From NCBI GenBank assembly GCA_021521415.1, contig JAIQDT010006503.1, forward strand, positions 1 to 64,000: a stretch of DNA of 64,000 bases, read 5' to 3'. Below, in pieces: positions 61,179 through 64,000 of this stretch; position 1 is the first letter of the stretch; every line of letters begins with the position of its first letter. This DNA is from Bidens hawaiensis. Its lineage: Eukaryota > Streptophyta > Magnoliopsida > Asterales > Asteraceae. The notes under the pieces are model-generated. The model did not search any database. It was given only the letters and a program-made list of their open reading frames with translations, and was not told the origin of the DNA. A program made the translations under genes and the position numbers.

Positions 61179-62383
61179 TGTCACACCCCGATCGAAGGCG
61201 GCGTAACATGCCGGGGTGCAACCGATTTCCCAAATACACAAGACACTAATTAGAGTGACAATATTTAATTAACTCATTTTATTTCAACAAATCAATAAAC
61301 AACACATTTCGTCCACACAAACAAATTGAATACAAGTAACATTTATATTGTTCGTTTTACTAATACCCTAATGCTCCTGGTAACGCTTTCGTCAAGTCCT
61401 CGAGTCAACAAAAGTCAAACCTGTAACATTTCATAAAATAAAGTTTGTCAACACAAAGGTTGGTGAACAATTCATAAGTTTGAGCATATAAATATATAGT
61501 ATTAAGAAGCCACAACACTTGTATACAAAACAATGAATAAAAGCACCTAGAGTTGGATAAATTGACAATTGCTAAACACATTAGCACCACCTAGCTATCT
61601 AAGATTTTATGACAATTGCTAAACACATTAGCACCACCTAGCTATCTAGGATTTTATGACAATTGCTAAACACATTAGCACCACCTAGCTATTCTAGGAT
61701 TTTATAGTTATCGTTAATTGCATTACGTTAACGACACCTTGCCATGAGGGGTTGCCAAATGGTATAGGATTTATAGTTCCACCATCCAAAAGCGATAAAC
61801 ACACAAGCATATAAGCATTTAAGCAAAGGACACCAACAAGCAATTATTCAGGTAAAGTATACAATCACGTTTGTGGGTTTAAAGATTCAAGTAATTAAAG
61901 CATTTAGTTTAATAAGTATGAAATGTCACCCCAAAACGGAAGATGGAAAACGGGGTATGAAAGTACTCACCTCGATTGATTAATTGAGAACTAATTAATG
62001 ATGGACATATAGAAGGCTTGTGAACAAAACGAACGAATCCGACTTGAAACGATAAACACCTTAGCTAAAGATAAATAATGTAATATATTAATGAACTTTA
62101 AACCATGATGTAACTATATTGGAAACAATGAACGATAAGGTTTGGTTGTAAATCGTATTACCGATTAATTTGTTAATGATTAGGGACTCGTACTAAATTG
62201 ATAATTTAAAGATGAAATATTATTATTTTATTGGGCTTTTAAATAACTAAACCAATATCCAAATAGAAACTAGACGGGCTTAATTTAAGAGTTCGGTTTT
62301 TTAAAAATGAATAGATAATAAAGTTTATAATAATATTATTAACGATAAGATAGTAATGATAATGATAATTTCAAAAAGTAAAG

Positions 62384-62420
<37 letters not shown>

Positions 62421-63952
62421 AGATATTGACGGTAAAAATAATAACCATAATTATTATTAATAATACTAATAGTAATAGTTAGAGAATAACGATCTTAGTA
62501 TTTATTAATGTGTTGTTGATCAAAGTAATAATAATAATAAATAATATTGATAGTATTTATGATACCATACCCGATGTCGGTTTGATTTCTAAACGAATTC
62601 ATAAAATAAATATAATAATACTATTGTTAATAATAAATGGTAAAATATGATTTTACTAAATAATAAAAATATGATCTTTATTAATAATAATAACGACTTT
62701 AATATTTATAATATTAATGATAGTAATATTATTAATATTAACAATAACTAAATTTAATAGTAAGTTATATGTAAAAATACTAATAAAAATCTTTATGTTT
62801 TGATGTTAATATTAATAGAAATAATAAATTTGTTAAGTATAAAAAACTAATAATACCAAAACCGGTCTAGGATGAGACCCGAACCCGAGACCTCTAGGTT
62901 AAATCACTAACGTTCAACTCAACCGAAACCAAGGTAAAAAAATTGTTAATTTAAACCCATATTAAAATAATATAACCATTTCCCGGGTGTTCATATTTTA
63001 CCCAAATCAAACCAACACTATAACCAAACCAACCCGTTTCAAGTATATAATCAAACAATATAACCGATTTATTAATGATTTAAATCTGACAATCGACATA
63101 CGAAAACTAACAACACTAAATCCCAAATTAAATTTACCTATTAGACGTGTATATACTCGTGGCTCTACGCCGGAAAGAAATCCGAGCCAGACCCGCCGGA
63201 GACGATGACAGCAGCCGGAGTTGAGAGAGAGAGACGGAAAGAAAGTGAGGGAGAAGAGAGAGAGAGAGAGAGGGGGAAAGGGAGACGACGCAAGAGAGAT
63301 AAAGAGAAAGAGATATGATGCATGGCGGCCGGCATTCCGGTCGCCGGAATAACGAAACACGAAAGGGGAAAGGGTCGGCGACTGGGTTGAGGTCGGTGGG
63401 GGTGCAGAGGTCGGAGATTGTGATATGGACTAGCTGGACCGCAGCTCCGGACGCCGGAGACACTGCCGGAAAACCGAGGGGAGAAAGGAGAGGTGGGGTT
63501 GGCAGCGGGTGATGGTTTACGGACCAAAGGGGGAAGGAAGGTTAGTAGTGGTGCGTCGGTGGTGCGTCGGTGGTCCGCCGGAAATCCGGACTCGCTGGAA
63601 AACGGCAGGAGGGTGGGGGTGGCGGCTGGGCATGTATGAAAGGTTAGGGTTAGGGTTTTGCATTTATATATGCATAACACATATTTACAAAATGGCCCTC
63701 CAAGTTTCAATAAATGTTTAAAACGAGTTAAAAGGTTTTTAAAGCTTATAACTAGTTTACGAAAATCATTTTAAACCCCTTATGTTTTTCTTAACACATT
63801 ATAATATGACAAAACATCGATTATTGATGATCGAGGTCTATATAATATTATATAATAATTAATTTAGGTTCTAAAAATGATTGAGTCGGTTTTACATAAT
63901 AAAAGTTTACAAAACGAATCCAAATACAGACCCGAATTTGACGAATGTCACA
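61179..63952 (-). repeat. LTR3 of the array (5' LTR of the element)
   Basis: 2774 bp. Minisatellite at 61564-61705, (TA) run of 30 bp (62388-62417). The TATA core reads TATATAAATG instead of TATATAAAAG (63670-63663). It has its own AG-repeat expansion near 63257-63275. Confidence 0.9.
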
Positions 63953-64000
63953 ACTAGTTCTCTAGTTCTCTCTTTATGATGAGTTTTCTATAGATCTCAC
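63953..64000 (+). mobile_element. MITE-3 right end
   Basis: Contains the target duplication actag and the inverted partner of the 46385-46403 repeat. The window stops at or near its outer end. Confidence 0.55.

Larger units (their letters stand above)
46965..63952 (-). mobile_element. 17-kb tandem LTR-internal-LTR-internal-LTR array of a non-coding gypsy element
   Basis: Three LTRs (46965-49740, 54049-56865, 61179-63952) alternate with two internal regions (49741-54048, 56866-61178). On the minus strand each LTR runs TGTGACATTCGTC to GGGGTGTGACA; each internal region starts 3 nt later with a methionine-tRNA primer site and ends with a GGACGAAATTT box. No gag or pol motif is found on either strand, so it is a large non-autonomous derivative. 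The LTR termini resemble Tekay-2. One 5-bp duplication flanks the whole array with one mismatch (gctag 46960-46964, actag 63953-63957), so it entered as a single element and later became tandem. Confidence 0.9.

Noticed and set aside
1..64000. Host protein-coding gene
   Set aside because: Every frame with recognisable motifs belongs to gag, pol or third ORFs of retrotransposons; no exon series of a cellular gene was found.

Overview
This is a plant nuclear window made almost entirely of nested retrotransposons, with no recognisable host gene, rRNA or complete tRNA gene. Evidence for a plant: Ty3/gypsy Tekay- and Athila-type elements, Sirevirus-like Ty1/copia elements, methionine- and aspartate-tRNA primer sites, AT-rich spacers with TA microsatellites, and plant-type splice sites. 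From memory, the extra third ORF with an 'FNFS...LMYPRF' core downstream of copia pol is common in Asteraceae genome annotations, so a composite (daisy-family) host is my best guess, not a proof.

Layout. 1-3468: 3' part of a Tekay-like chromovirus (plus strand) inserted in the third ORF of a Sirevirus-like copia element, SIRE-A (3469-16217, minus strand). SIRE-A also carries a complete 2.3 kb non-autonomous LTR element (5791-8072, perfect 5-bp duplication). SIRE-A itself sits in the 3' UTR of a second Tekay-like element whose 3' LTR is 16529-18822, and that LTR abuts a second Sirevirus-like copy (SIRE-B, 18823-22974). This gives a nest about four deep. 22975-35566: a nearly full Athila element (minus) with a truncated 3' LTR. 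35685-42953: SIRE-C (plus), a decayed pol plus third ORF, the latter split by a 549-bp hAT-type MITE. 43500-about 45477: another gypsy LTR (minus). 45687-46964: three TIR elements separated by TA-type microsatellites. 46965-63952: a 17-kb tandem array LTR-internal-LTR-internal-LTR of a non-coding gypsy derivative (minus), which is inserted inside the third TIR element.

Two observations stand out. First, the third ORFs of SIRE-A, SIRE-B, SIRE-C and Athila all begin 1-2 nt after a good 3' splice site. In the three where the upstream part survives, a 5'UTR-like exon ends in AAG|GTAT, AAAG|GTAT or AAG|GTATGT about 0.4-0.6 kb upstream, and a cluster of short family-specific palindromic motifs lies before it. 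This looks like a recurrent separate expression unit (promoter, leader exon, leader intron, third ORF) shared by two unrelated retrotransposon superfamilies. Second, the middle LTR of the 17-kb array is a clean chimera of the outer two LTRs with a switch inside about 65 bp, the footprint of one unequal LTR x LTR crossover.

All coding regions seen are broken by stops, frameshifts or insertions, so the window looks transpositionally inert except perhaps through help in trans.
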